Source of the DNA: Prevotellaceae bacterium
GTDB lineage: Bacteria; Bacteroidota; Bacteroidia; Bacteroidales; UBA932
Length of the DNA: 8,576 nt
Direction: 5' to 3'
Assembly (NCBI GenBank): GCA_031289385.1
Contig: JAITPP010000210.1
Span: forward strand, 1 to 8,576
Part shown: piece by piece, positions 1-6,098 of the stretch
Layout of the letters: each line of letters begins with the position of its first letter
How positions within the stretch are numbered: position 1 is the stretch's first letter
The notes under the pieces: model-generated
What the model saw: only the letters and a program-made list of their open reading frames with translations
Told to the model about the DNA's origin: nothing
Database searches by the model: none
Position numbers and translations under genes: made by a program

Positions 1-534
1 TTGCTTACGCACATGCACGGCGACCATCTCGGCGGACTGCTGATTAACGAAAAAGTTGCATTTCCCAACGCCAAACTTTACATCGCACAACTCGAATACG
101 ATTATTGGATGAACACCGATTCGCGCGGCGGCGAACAAGCCCGCAAAGTAATAGCAGCCTACAAAAGCAAATTGCAACTGTTTACGCCAACCGATTTTGA
201 AGATGCCGACAACGACTTACTCAGCGGAATACAAGCCATTGCCGCCTACGGACATACGCCCGGACACACCGCCTTTTTATTGAAATCCACCGATGCGCGT
301 TTCCTGATTTGGGGCGACTTAACACACGCTATGGCAATACAAATGCCGCATCCCGAAATTGCAGTTACCTACGATGTAAATCCCAAAGAGGCTATTGTAG
401 CACGTAAAAAAATACTTGAATACGTTGCCAAAAACAAAATACCCATAGCCGGCATGCACATAGCATTTCCTGCAATGGGATATATAGCGGCGAATGCCAC
501 CGACGGATATGAATTTAAAGCGTTAGAAAGATAG
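1..534 (+). CDS. MBL-fold metallo-hydrolase, C-terminal part (5' end outside window)
   Basis: A zinc-type metallo-beta-lactamase-fold hydrolase; 177 residues are visible and the frame is open at the left edge. The first codon in the window is TTG but the true start lies upstream, because the family normally has a beta-sandwich N-terminal half before the HxHxDH motif. That motif is at residues 4-9 (H4, H6, D8, H9). The other expected metal ligands follow in order: H89 in GHTPGH, D106 in IWGD, and H153 in AGMH. The ligand set is therefore complete and the enzyme is probably active. The FPNAKLYIAQLEYDYW stretch (residues 21-36) and the late AGMH motif resemble the broad COG0491 group, which includes lactonase-like enzymes, but the substrate cannot be told from sequence. 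Any signal peptide would be in the missing part. A terminator follows about 50 bp after the stop, so it is probably not cotranscribed with carAB. Confidence 0.9.
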   Translation: MLTHMHGDHLGGLLINEKVAFPNAKLYIAQLEYDYWMNTDSRGGEQARKVIAAYKSKLQLFTPTDFEDADNDLLSGIQAIAAYGHTPGHTAFLLKSTDARFLIWGDLTHAMAIQMPHPEIAVTYDVNPKEAIVARKKILEYVAKNKIPIAGMHIAFPAMGYIAANATDGYEFKALER

Positions 535-543
535 TCGAAAGTA

Positions 544-566
544 ATAAGTCATAAGTCGTAAGTCGG
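544..566. repeat. Heptanucleotide repeat, AAGTCRT family, copy 1
   Basis: Three units of a 7-bp tandem repeat (ATAAGTC, ATAAGTC, GTAAGTC) followed by GG. The 20 bases at 547-566 recur exactly at 872-891, and the same heptads form a longer array after carB. Confidence 0.8.
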
Positions 567-586
567 AGTTAAGAAGTTAAAAAAGT

Positions 587-619
587 TAAGGGCGATAAAA
601 AATATCGTCCTTATTTTTT
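587..619 (+). terminator. Intrinsic terminator after the MBL-fold gene
   Basis: An 11-bp stem (587-597 pairing with 603-613, one G-U wobble) closes a five-A loop and is followed at once by six T residues (614-619). It lies 53 bp after the stop of the hydrolase gene and ends its transcript before the repeat-filled spacer. Confidence 0.75.
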
Positions 620-641
620 GCAGCATAAGCCAAATCAACAA

Positions 642-711
642 CTAAATACAGACTACGGAATACTAACTATTACAAAATACCAACGACTAAATACCAAATA
701 CCAACGACTTA
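642..711. repeat. Heptanucleotide mosaic repeat (ATACCAA/CGACTAA), copy 1
   Basis: Ten consecutive 7-bp units keep register from 642 to 711, for example CTAAATA, CAGACTA, CGGAATA, ATACCAA, CGACTAA, ATACCAA, ATACCAA, CGACTTA. The 41 bases at 669-709 match 936-976 at 40 of 41 positions. Confidence 0.8.
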
Positions 712-726
712 AAAAAAATCCCCATT

Positions 727-750
727 CAGCGTAGCGTCCACGCTACGTTG
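727..750. repeat. REP-like palindrome, CGTAGCG hairpin
   Basis: A 10-bp stem (727-736 with 741-750, one G-T wobble) around the loop TCCA; the core is CGTAGCG/CGCTACG. It is the most G+C-rich part of this spacer. It has no T-tract, so it is not an intrinsic terminator. It resembles dispersed REP-type palindromes, but only one copy is in the window. Confidence 0.65.
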
Positions 751-804
751 AAATAAAGGACGAAAAAGAAACATTTATAAAAGATGGCAAAAAAAATTCC
801 GTAT

Positions 805-824
805 AGACGGATAATTATCCGTCT
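805..824. repeat. Perfect 20-bp palindrome
   Basis: AGACGGATAATTATCCGTCT is its own exact reverse complement. Partial pairing continues outward on both sides (801-828). It sits 55 bp from the CGTAGCG hairpin, between two copies of the heptad repeats. It could be a dimeric protein-binding site or part of a REP/MITE-like element. It is about 165 bp upstream of the carA promoter, rather far for a simple operator. Confidence 0.7.
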
Positions 825-871
825 CTGCAAAACGGCAAATGCGTTTCATTTTTCTACCGAGCGATAATCTT

Positions 872-891
872 AGTCATAAGTCGTAAGTCGG
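872..891. repeat. Heptanucleotide repeat, AAGTCRT family, copy 2
   Basis: Twenty bases identical to 547-566 and in the same orientation, again followed shortly by an ATTAC/GAATAC-type heptad block. The order of repeat families therefore repeats on both sides of the palindrome-bearing segment. Confidence 0.8.
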
Positions 892-900
892 CTTTTTCAA

Positions 901-978
901 TTACAAATTACGGAATACTGAATACAGAATACAGAATTACAAAATACTAACGACTAAATACCAAATACCAACGACTAA
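901..978. repeat. Heptanucleotide mosaic repeat (GAATACA, ATACCAA/CGACTAA), copy 2
   Basis: Eleven units, all 7 bp except one of 8 bp at 936-943. The first part is the ATACAGA type that reappears between carA and carB. The second part (936-976) is a near-exact direct copy of 669-709. The array ends just before the A/T-rich DNA of the carA promoter. Confidence 0.8.
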
Positions 979-988
979 AAAAAATTTT

Positions 989-1019
989 TTTGCAAAAAAA
1001 ATTTTTTTTCCTATCTTTG
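989..1019 (+). promoter_or_regulatory. Bacteroidota-type promoter for carAB
   Basis: TTTG at 989-992 and TATCTTTG at 1012-1019 are separated by exactly 19 bp. This matches the housekeeping-sigma consensus of the phylum (TTTG, about 19 bp, TAnnTTTG). The spacer consists of A and T runs. Transcription should begin near 1026, giving a leader of about 115 nt before carA. It is the only consensus promoter I see upstream of carA. Confidence 0.85.
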
Positions 1020-1041
1020 CAAAGTTTTAAAATGCAATTAC

Positions 1042-1083
1042 ATGAATGTCGAACAATATAATCACTCGAACTTAAATAGTTAA
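1042..1083 (+). other. Candidate leader peptide ORF ahead of the carA attenuator
   Basis: ATG at 1042 opens a 13-codon frame (MNVEQYNHSNLNS) whose TAA stop at 1081-1083 overlaps the first two bases of the terminator stem. A ribosome ending translation there would cover the 5' arm of the hairpin. Four of the thirteen residues are Asn, and there is no Arg. There is no Shine-Dalgarno sequence, which is normal for this phylum. An overlapping alternative, ATG at 1032, gives nine codons and stops at 1061. Whether either is translated is unknown; such short frames arise easily by chance. Confidence 0.3.
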
Positions 1084-1115
1084 ACGGCACAAACGTTTGT
1101 TTGTGCCGTTTTTTT
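1082..1115 (+). terminator. Intrinsic terminator / probable attenuator in the carA leader
   Basis: A perfect 13-bp stem (1082-1094 with 1099-1111, core ACGGCACAAAC/GTTTGTGCCGT) closes a 4-base loop. Its distal arm merges into a run of seven T residues (1109-1115). It lies about 55 nt after the predicted transcription start and 25 bp before the carA ATG, so it would stop carAB transcripts early unless prevented. The position between promoter and gene makes attenuation the most natural reading. The alternative is that the roughly 90-nt terminated RNA is itself a product. Confidence 0.85.
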
Positions 1116-1140
1116 ATGGTTGCAAAATATATGAAAAAAT

Positions 1141-2217
1141 ATGAAGGCAAAATTAATTCTTGAAACAGGCGAACAATTCGGCGGACAGTCGTTTGGTTAC
1201 GAGCATCCAACCTCAGGCGAAGTAGTTTTTAATACCGCAATGTGCGGCTATCCCGAAAGCCTTACCGACCCGTCGTATATCGGCGAAATGTTGGTACTCA
1301 CATATCCGCTCATTGGCAACTACGGCGTGCCTGTCGGCGAATTTGACAAATACGGATTATCGCGATATTTCGAGTCCGAAAAAATTCATGTACGCGCATT
1401 TATCGTATCCGATTATTCCGAAAATTATTGCCATTGGAACGCACACCAAAGCCTTAGCGCGTGGCTGAAACAACAGCAAATTCCCGCAATATCAGGTATC
1501 GACACACGTTTGCTCACAAAATTACTTCGCGAAAAAGGCAGCATGCTGGGGCAAATTGTTTTTGAAAACGAAAATGCCATTGCCGAAATTAGCAATCCTG
1601 CTGCCGACAATTTAGTTGCGCAAGCCTCGTGCCGCGAAATTATAAGGTATAACGAAGGCGGCGAATATAAAATTGTGCTTGTCGATTGCGGCGTAAAACA
1701 TAATATTATAAGATGTTTGTTGAAACGAAATGTAGAAGTAATACGTGTTCCGTGGGATTACGATTTTACAAATATCGCTTATGATGGATTGTTTATCTCA
1801 AACGGACCCGGCGATCCTGCCCACTGCACCAAAACGGTTGAAAACATTCGCAAAACTCTCGATGGCGATACTCCAATTTTTGGAATTTGTATGGGAAATC
1901 AACTGTTATCGCTGGCAAGCGGGGCAAAAACCTATAAACTGAAATACGGACATCGCAGCCACAATCAGCCTGTGCAAATGCTTACCAACAAACGCTGTTT
2001 TGTAACATCGCAAAATCATGGTTATGCTGTTGATAATGCAACATTGGGCAGCGATTGGCAACAACTTTTTGTAAATCTAAACGACGGCACAAACGAAGGA
2101 ATTTATCATAAACACAAACCGTTTTTTTCGGCACAATTTCATCCCGAAGCCGCAAGCGGACCTGTTGATACCGAATTTCTTTTTGATGAATTTTTAAAAA
2201 AAATAAAAAATAATTAA
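1141..2217 (+). CDS. carA: Carbamoyl-phosphate synthase small subunit (glutamine amidotransferase)
   Basis: CarA hydrolyses glutamine and passes ammonia to CarB for carbamoyl phosphate synthesis, the entry to pyrimidine and arginine biosynthesis in the cytoplasm. The 358 residues cover the N-terminal CPSase small-chain domain (about 1-140, with GEVVFNTAMCGYPESLTDPS at 26-45) and a class I amidotransferase domain (about 176-355). In the latter, ISNGPGDP is at 219-226, the nucleophile is Cys250 in FGICMGNQ, and His334 and Glu336 in QFHPEA complete the triad. It is slightly shorter than the E. coli protein (about 382), with no domain lost. The ATG start has only A-rich sequence before it, and the family's N-terminal beta strand begins directly there. 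carB follows after 221 bp. Expression probably depends on the attenuator in the leader. A 15-codon frame starting at 1116, right after the T-run, overlaps this start out of frame. Confidence 0.97.
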   Translation: MKAKLILETGEQFGGQSFGYEHPTSGEVVFNTAMCGYPESLTDPSYIGEMLVLTYPLIGNYGVPVGEFDKYGLSRYFESEKIHVRAFIVSDYSENYCHWNAHQSLSAWLKQQQIPAISGIDTRLLTKLLREKGSMLGQIVFENENAIAEISNPAADNLVAQASCREIIRYNEGGEYKIVLVDCGVKHNIIRCLLKRNVEVIRVPWDYDFTNIAYDGLFISNGPGDPAHCTKTVENIRKTLDGDTPIFGICMGNQLLSLASGAKTYKLKYGHRSHNQPVQMLTNKRCFVTSQNHGYAVDNATLGSDWQQLFVNLNDGTNEGIYHKHKPFFSAQFHPEAASGPVDTEFLFDEFLKKIKNN

Positions 2218-2279
2218 TGATTAATGGTTAATGATTAATGATTAATGTGAGAATGTGATTAATGTGAAAATGTGATAAT
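2214..2279. repeat. TTAATGA heptad / AATGTGATT repeat, forward copy
   Basis: Five heptads (TTAATGA, TTAATGG, TTAATGA, TTAATGA, TTAATGT) run from 2214 to 2248, followed by GAGAATGTGATTAATGTG-type units. The first heptad includes the carA TAA stop codon. The family recurs inverted at 5951-6007 and directly at 7851-7978. Confidence 0.8.
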
Positions 2280-2293
2280 AATAGTTAATGATT

Positions 2294-2430
2294 AATACGG
2301 AATACAGAATACGGAATTACTAAATACAGAATACGGAATACAGAATACAGAATTACTAAATACAGAATACGGAATACAGAATACAGAATTACTAAATACG
2401 GAATACAGAATACAGAATTACTCAATACTA
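2294..2430. repeat. GAATACR heptads arranged in 36-bp tandem repeats
   Basis: Heptads of the form GAATACA or GAATACG are grouped into a higher-order unit ending in GAATTACTAAATAC. Successive AATTAC marks fall at 2315, 2351, 2387 and 2416, so the spacings are 36, 36 and 29; the last unit lacks one heptad. The array runs to within 10 bp of the carB start codon. No promoter or terminator was found in the carA-carB gap. Confidence 0.85.
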
Positions 2431-2438
2431 AATTAATA

Positions 2439-5400
2439 ATGGAAAAACACAACATAAAAAAAGTATTATTGATAGGCTCGGGCGCACTGAAAATTGGCGA
2501 AGCGGGAGAATTTGATTATTCAGGCTCGCAGGCGTTGAAGGCGATGAAAGAGGAAGGAATAGAAACCGTGCTTATCAATCCCAATATTGCAACGGTGCAA
2601 ACGTCTGACGGTGTCGCCGACAAAGTTTATTTTTTGCCGATAACTCCTTTTTTTGTCGAAAAAGTTATTGCAAAAGAAAAACCCGAAGGCATTATGCTTG
2701 CCTACGGCGGACAAACTGCGTTGAACTGCGGCGTTGAACTGTACAAACAAGGTATTTTGGAAAAATACAATTTGCAAGTTTTGGGAACTCCCGTTCAGGC
2801 AATTATTGATACCGAAGATCGCGAAAAATTTAATCAGAAATTATCGGAAATAAATGTAAAATATATACAAAGCGAGGCAGTTACAAACGTTGCCGATGCT
2901 TGTCGTGCGGCAGAAACGCTCGGCTATCCCGTAATCGTTCGTGCGGCTTACGCTCTGGGCGGCTTGGGCAGCGGTTTTTGCGACAATGTTGATGAATTAA
3001 ACGTTTTGGTTGAACGCGCTTTTACACATTCGCCGCAGGTGCTTATTGAGAAATCGCTTAAAGGCTGGAAAGAAATTGAATACGAAGTTGTGCGCGATGT
3101 TTACGATAATTGCATAACCGTGTGCAACATGGAAAATCTCGACCCGCTGGGAATACACACAGGCGAGAGCATTGTTGTTGCGCCTTCGCAAACGCTTACC
3201 AACAGCGAATATCATAAATTGCGCGAAATTGCAATTCGCATAATTCGTCATATTGGAGTTGTGGGCGAGTGTAATGTTCAGTACGCTCTCGACCCAAATT
3301 CCGAAGATTATCGCGTTATCGAAGTTAATGCGCGGCTTTCGCGCTCGTCGGCTCTGGCATCAAAAGCAACAGGTTATCCGCTTGCGTTCATTGCTGCAAA
3401 ACTCGGGCTTGGCTACGGGCTTTACGAATTGCGAAATGCCGTAACACGCGATACATCCGCTTTTTTTGAGCCTGCGCTCGATTATGTTGTTTGTAAAATT
3501 CCGCGTTGGGATTTGGGAAAATTTCACGGAGTAAGCAAAAAATTAGGCAGCAGCATGAAAAGTGTCGGCGAAGTTATGGCAATAGGCAGAACGTTTGAAG
3601 AGGCTATACAAAAAGGCTTGCGAATGATTGGGCAAGGAATGCACGGCTTTGTTGCAAATAAAGAATTAAGCGTTGCCAATATCGAAAAATCGCTTTCAGA
3701 GCCTACCGATATGCGAATTTTTGTTATTGCACAAGCGTTGGAAAAAGGCTACAACATTGATAAAATTCACGACCTTACAAAAATTGATAAATGGTTTTTG
3801 TATAAACTGAAAAATATCAACGACATATCTCATCAATTACAAAAATGTAAAAGTATAAATGACATTAATGATGATTTGCTAAAAACGGCAAAACAATTAG
3901 GATTTTCCGATTTTCAGATAGGACGCTTGGCAGATAAATCGCAAATGAAACCCGATGATGCTTTGCTTGTCGTGCGCAATATGCGAAAACAACGTAATAT
4001 CTTACCTGTTGTAAAACAAATAGATACGCTTGCCGCCGAATATCCTGCACGCACAAATTATCTTTATGTTACTTACAACGGCGATAAGCACGATATTGAT
4101 TTTGCCGAAAACAAACCGGTAATTGTTCTCGGCTCGGGAGCATACAGAATAGGCAGTTCGGTTGAGTTCGACTGGTGTTCGGTGAATGCAGTAAAAACAG
4201 CGCGAAATTTAGGATATAATTCTATTATGATAAATTACAATCCCGAAACAGTATCAACCGATTACGACGAGTGCGACCGTCTGTATTTCGACGAACTTTC
4301 GTTTGAGCGAGTAATGGATATTATTGATTTGGAAAACCCCGAAGGCGTAATTGTTGCCGTAGGCGGACAAATTCCAAATAATCTGGCAATGCGCCTGCAC
4401 AATCAAAACGTGCCAATACTCGGAACGTCGCCCGTAAGTATCGACAGAGCCGAAAATCGACATAAATTTTCGAGTATGCTCGATACGCTCAAAATAGACC
4501 AGCCGCGCTGGAAAGAGTTGAACAATATGAAAGATATTTACAATTTTGTAGATACTGTCGGATTTCCTGTTATCATACGTCCATCTTATGTTTTGTCGGG
4601 AGCGGCAATGAACGTTTGCTCGAACAAAGAAGAAATGGAATATTTTTTGAAACTTGCGGCAAACGTATCAAAAGAATTTCCTGTGGTAGTGTCCGAATTT
4701 GTGCAAAGTGCCAAAGAAATAGAGTTTGACGGCGTAGCAAAAAACGGCGAAATTATGATTTATGCAATATCCGAACATGTTGAGTTTGCAGGCGTTCACT
4801 CGGGCGATGCAACTTTGGTTTTTCCCGCGCAAAAAATATATTTTGAAACAATACGGCGATTGAAAAAAATAAGCCGCCAAATCGCCAAAGAATTACAGAT
4901 TACAGGACCTTTTAATATTCAATATCTTGCAAAAAATAATGATATAAAAGTTATAGAATGTAATCTTCGTGCATCGCGCACATTTCCGTTTATATCAAAA
5001 ATTCTTAAAACCAATTTTATTGATATTTCAACACGGTTGATGCTTGATAAACCATTCGTAAAACCCGAAAAAACAGAATTTGATATTGATTATGTAGGCG
5101 TAAAAGCATCGCAATTTTCGTTTACCCGACTGCAAAAAGCCGATCCTGTTTTGGGCGTTGATATGGCATCAACAGGCGAAGTGGGCTGTATAGGAAACGA
5201 TGTAAACGAGGCTCTGCTGCTTGCAATGCTGTCGGTAGGATACAAAATTCCGCAACGTGGAATTATGATTTCGTCGGGCGAAGCAAAATCGAAACTGACA
5301 CTGCTCGAAGCCTGCCGAATGGCTCAGGAAAAAGGTTTGAAAATTTATGCCACACACGGCACAAAAGCGTTTTTGCAGGAGCATGGAATAAATGCAATTT

Positions 5401-5657
5401 CAGTAGGCTGGCCCGACGAAAAAGGCGAAAACAATATCATAGAACTTATAGCCGACAAAGTTTTTGATTTGGTAATTAATATTCCCAAAAATCTGACAAA
5501 AGACGAACTTCACAACGATTACGAAATACGCCGCAGTGCAATAGATCACAACATTCCGTTGCTAACCAACGCACGCCTTGCATCAGCATTTATAACCGCT
5601 GCATGCAGTTTAGATGTCAACGACTTGGAAATACGCAGCTGGAAAGAGATTAAATGA
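2439..5657 (+). CDS. carB: Carbamoyl-phosphate synthase large subunit
   Basis: CarB makes carbamoyl phosphate from bicarbonate, ammonia delivered by CarA, and two ATP. At 1072 residues it is full length. Order: carboxyphosphate half (about 1-400; EFDYSGSQA at 24-32; ATP/metal residues Q281, E295, N297), oligomerisation domain (about 400-550), carbamoyl-phosphate half (about 555-935; EFDWCSVNA at 576-584; Q828, E840, N842), and a MGS-like allosteric domain (about 940-1072; ATHGT at 971-975). The start ATG is followed at once by the first beta strand and the GSGALKIGEAGEFDYSG loop. By memory comparison the sequence is closer to the CPSase part of eukaryotic CAD (LINPNIATVQTS, VVAPSQTL, IPRWDL, TLAAEYPARTNYLY) than to E. 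coli CarB. It has Trp991 where E. coli has UMP-binding Lys993, and Ala890 where E. coli has ornithine-binding Glu892. It is probably cotranscribed with carA. Confidence 0.98.
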   Translation: MEKHNIKKVLLIGSGALKIGEAGEFDYSGSQALKAMKEEGIETVLINPNIATVQTSDGVADKVYFLPITPFFVEKVIAKEKPEGIMLAYGGQTALNCGVELYKQGILEKYNLQVLGTPVQAIIDTEDREKFNQKLSEINVKYIQSEAVTNVADACRAAETLGYPVIVRAAYALGGLGSGFCDNVDELNVLVERAFTHSPQVLIEKSLKGWKEIEYEVVRDVYDNCITVCNMENLDPLGIHTGESIVVAPSQTLTNSEYHKLREIAIRIIRHIGVVGECNVQYALDPNSEDYRVIEVNARLSRSSALASKATGYPLAFIAAKLGLGYGLYELRNAVTRDTSAFFEPALDYVVCKIPRWDLGKFHGVSKKLGSSMKSVGEVMAIGRTFEEAIQKGLRMIGQGMHGFVANKELSVANIEKSLSEPTDMRIFVIAQALEKGYNIDKIHDLTKIDKWFLYKLKNINDISHQLQKCKSINDINDDLLKTAKQLGFSDFQIGRLADKSQMKPDDALLVVRNMRKQRNILPVVKQIDTLAAEYPARTNYLYVTYNGDKHDIDFAENKPVIVLGSGAYRIGSSVEFDWCSVNAVKTARNLGYNSIMINYNPETVSTDYDECDRLYFDELSFERVMDIIDLENPEGVIVAVGGQIPNNLAMRLHNQNVPILGTSPVSIDRAENRHKFSSMLDTLKIDQPRWKELNNMKDIYNFVDTVGFPVIIRPSYVLSGAAMNVCSNKEEMEYFLKLAANVSKEFPVVVSEFVQSAKEIEFDGVAKNGEIMIYAISEHVEFAGVHSGDATLVFPAQKIYFETIRRLKKISRQIAKELQITGPFNIQYLAKNNDIKVIECNLRASRTFPFISKILKTNFIDISTRLMLDKPFVKPEKTEFDIDYVGVKASQFSFTRLQKADPVLGVDMASTGEVGCIGNDVNEALLLAMLSVGYKIPQRGIMISSGEAKSKLTLLEACRMAQEKGLKIYATHGTKAFLQEHGINAISVGWPDEKGENNIIELIADKVFDLVINIPKNLTKDELHNDYEIRRSAIDHNIPLLTNARLASAFITAACSLDVNDLEIRSWKEIK

Positions 5658-5660
5658 AAA

Positions 5661-5714
5661 AGTCGTAAGTCATAAGTCGTAAGTCGTAAGTCATAAGTCA
5701 TAAGTTGTAAGTCG
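5661..5714. repeat. Heptanucleotide repeat, AAGTCRT family, copy 3
   Basis: Nearly eight in-register units (AGTCGTA, AGTCATA, AGTCGTA, AGTCGTA, AGTCATA, AGTCATA, AGTTGTA, AGTCGG), starting three bases after the carB stop. It is the longest array of the family also found at 544-566 and 872-891, in the same orientation. Confidence 0.9.
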
Positions 5715-5720
5715 GTTTTT

Positions 5721-5866
5721 CAATTACTAATTACGATAAGCAAATAGAACATCATTGCAAAAAGAATTGAGTAATTCACTCTGGATTACTTCGTCCCGCT
5801 CGCAATGCCGCCTGCGCCCTGAAAGGTACTGTGCTACTGCCTTTCAATGCACGTAATTCGTAATTG
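5721..5866. repeat. Inverted-repeat-bounded island, possibly MITE-like
   Basis: The ends CAATTACTAATTACG (5721-5735) and CGTAATTCGTAATTG (5852-5866) are inverted repeats at 14 of 15 positions. The 146-bp segment is non-coding. Its centre (about 5791-5840) is far richer in G+C than the surrounding DNA. Inside are CATTGC (5753)/GCAATG (5802) and a TGAAAGG/CCTTTCA stem (about 5820-5846). No clear target-site duplication is visible. Because the ends are themselves made of heptad-like ATTAC/ATTCG units, the inverted repeat could be a by-product of the repeat families. Confidence 0.45.
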
Positions 5867-5876
5867 TTTTTCATTC

Positions 5877-5957
5877 CTACATTTCTACATTTCTTAATTC
5901 CTACATTTCTTAATTCCTACATTTCTTAATTTCTACATTTCTTAATTTCTACATTCT
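5877..5957. repeat. 16-bp tandem repeat CTACATTTCTTAATTY
   Basis: CTAC marks occur at 5877, 5885, 5901, 5917, 5933 and 5949, so one 8-bp step is followed by four 16-bp steps. The unit is itself two related octamers (CTACATTT and CTTAATTC/T). The array then runs into the inverted TTAATGA-family block. Confidence 0.85.
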
Positions 5958-6007
5958 CACATTAATCATATTTCCACATTAATAACTAATCATTAACCAT
6001 TAATCAC
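5951..6007. repeat. TTAATGA / AATGTGATT repeat, inverted copy
   Basis: The reverse complement carries the same motifs as the gap after carA. 5987-6005 is an exact inverted copy of 2219-2237 (19 bp), and 5951-5966 of 2241-2256 (16 bp). carB therefore lies between inverted copies, and so does the regulator gene together with the direct copies at 7851-7978. Confidence 0.75.
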
Positions 6008-6047
6008 TAAGTATTTATCATTATTTTTTAAAAAATTATGCACTTAT

Positions 6048-6080
6048 TTTGTAGTTATTAGGTTTTTTTATGTAAATTTG
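6048..6080 (+). promoter_or_regulatory. Bacteroidota-type promoter for the TPR/AraC gene
   Basis: TTTG at 6048-6051 and TAAATTTG at 6073-6080 are 21 bp apart. The -7 element matches TAnnTTTG exactly; the spacing is slightly longer than the best value. Transcription should start near 6087, only about 12 nt before the chosen GTG. It argues against translation starting at the in-frame TTG at 6078, which is part of the -7 element. Confidence 0.65.
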
Positions 6081-6098
6081 CACCTTAATTACTTTTTC

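Noticed and set aside
1..3. TTG at base 1 as a true start of the MBL-fold gene
   Set aside because: It falls three residues before the HxHxDH motif, so a protein starting there would lack the N-terminal half of the fold. The gene is cut by the window edge.
1022..1081. Riboswitch aptamer in the carA leader
   Set aside because: Only about 55 nt precede the terminator stem. The sequence is AT-rich with no stable helix and no known aptamer signature that I can recognise.
947..1210. Minus-strand 87-residue ORF
   Set aside because: It lies antisense to the carA promoter, the terminator and the start of carA. Its low-complexity K/F/I-rich product comes from A/T runs, and no family features are visible.
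2294..2430. CRISPR array (36-bp regular repeats)
   Set aside because: The 36-bp units are contiguous and built of heptads with no unique spacers between them, and no cas gene is present.
5820..5866. Terminator after carB
   Set aside because: The TGAAAGG/CCTTTCA stem has a 13-base loop and no T-tract directly after it. No convincing intrinsic terminator was found between carB and the next promoter.
6078..6098. TTG at 6078 as start of the TPR/AraC gene (588 residues)
   Set aside because: The TTG is the last part of the TAAATTTG promoter element, so it would precede the transcription start. The GTG at 6099 gives a proper signal/anchor N-terminus.
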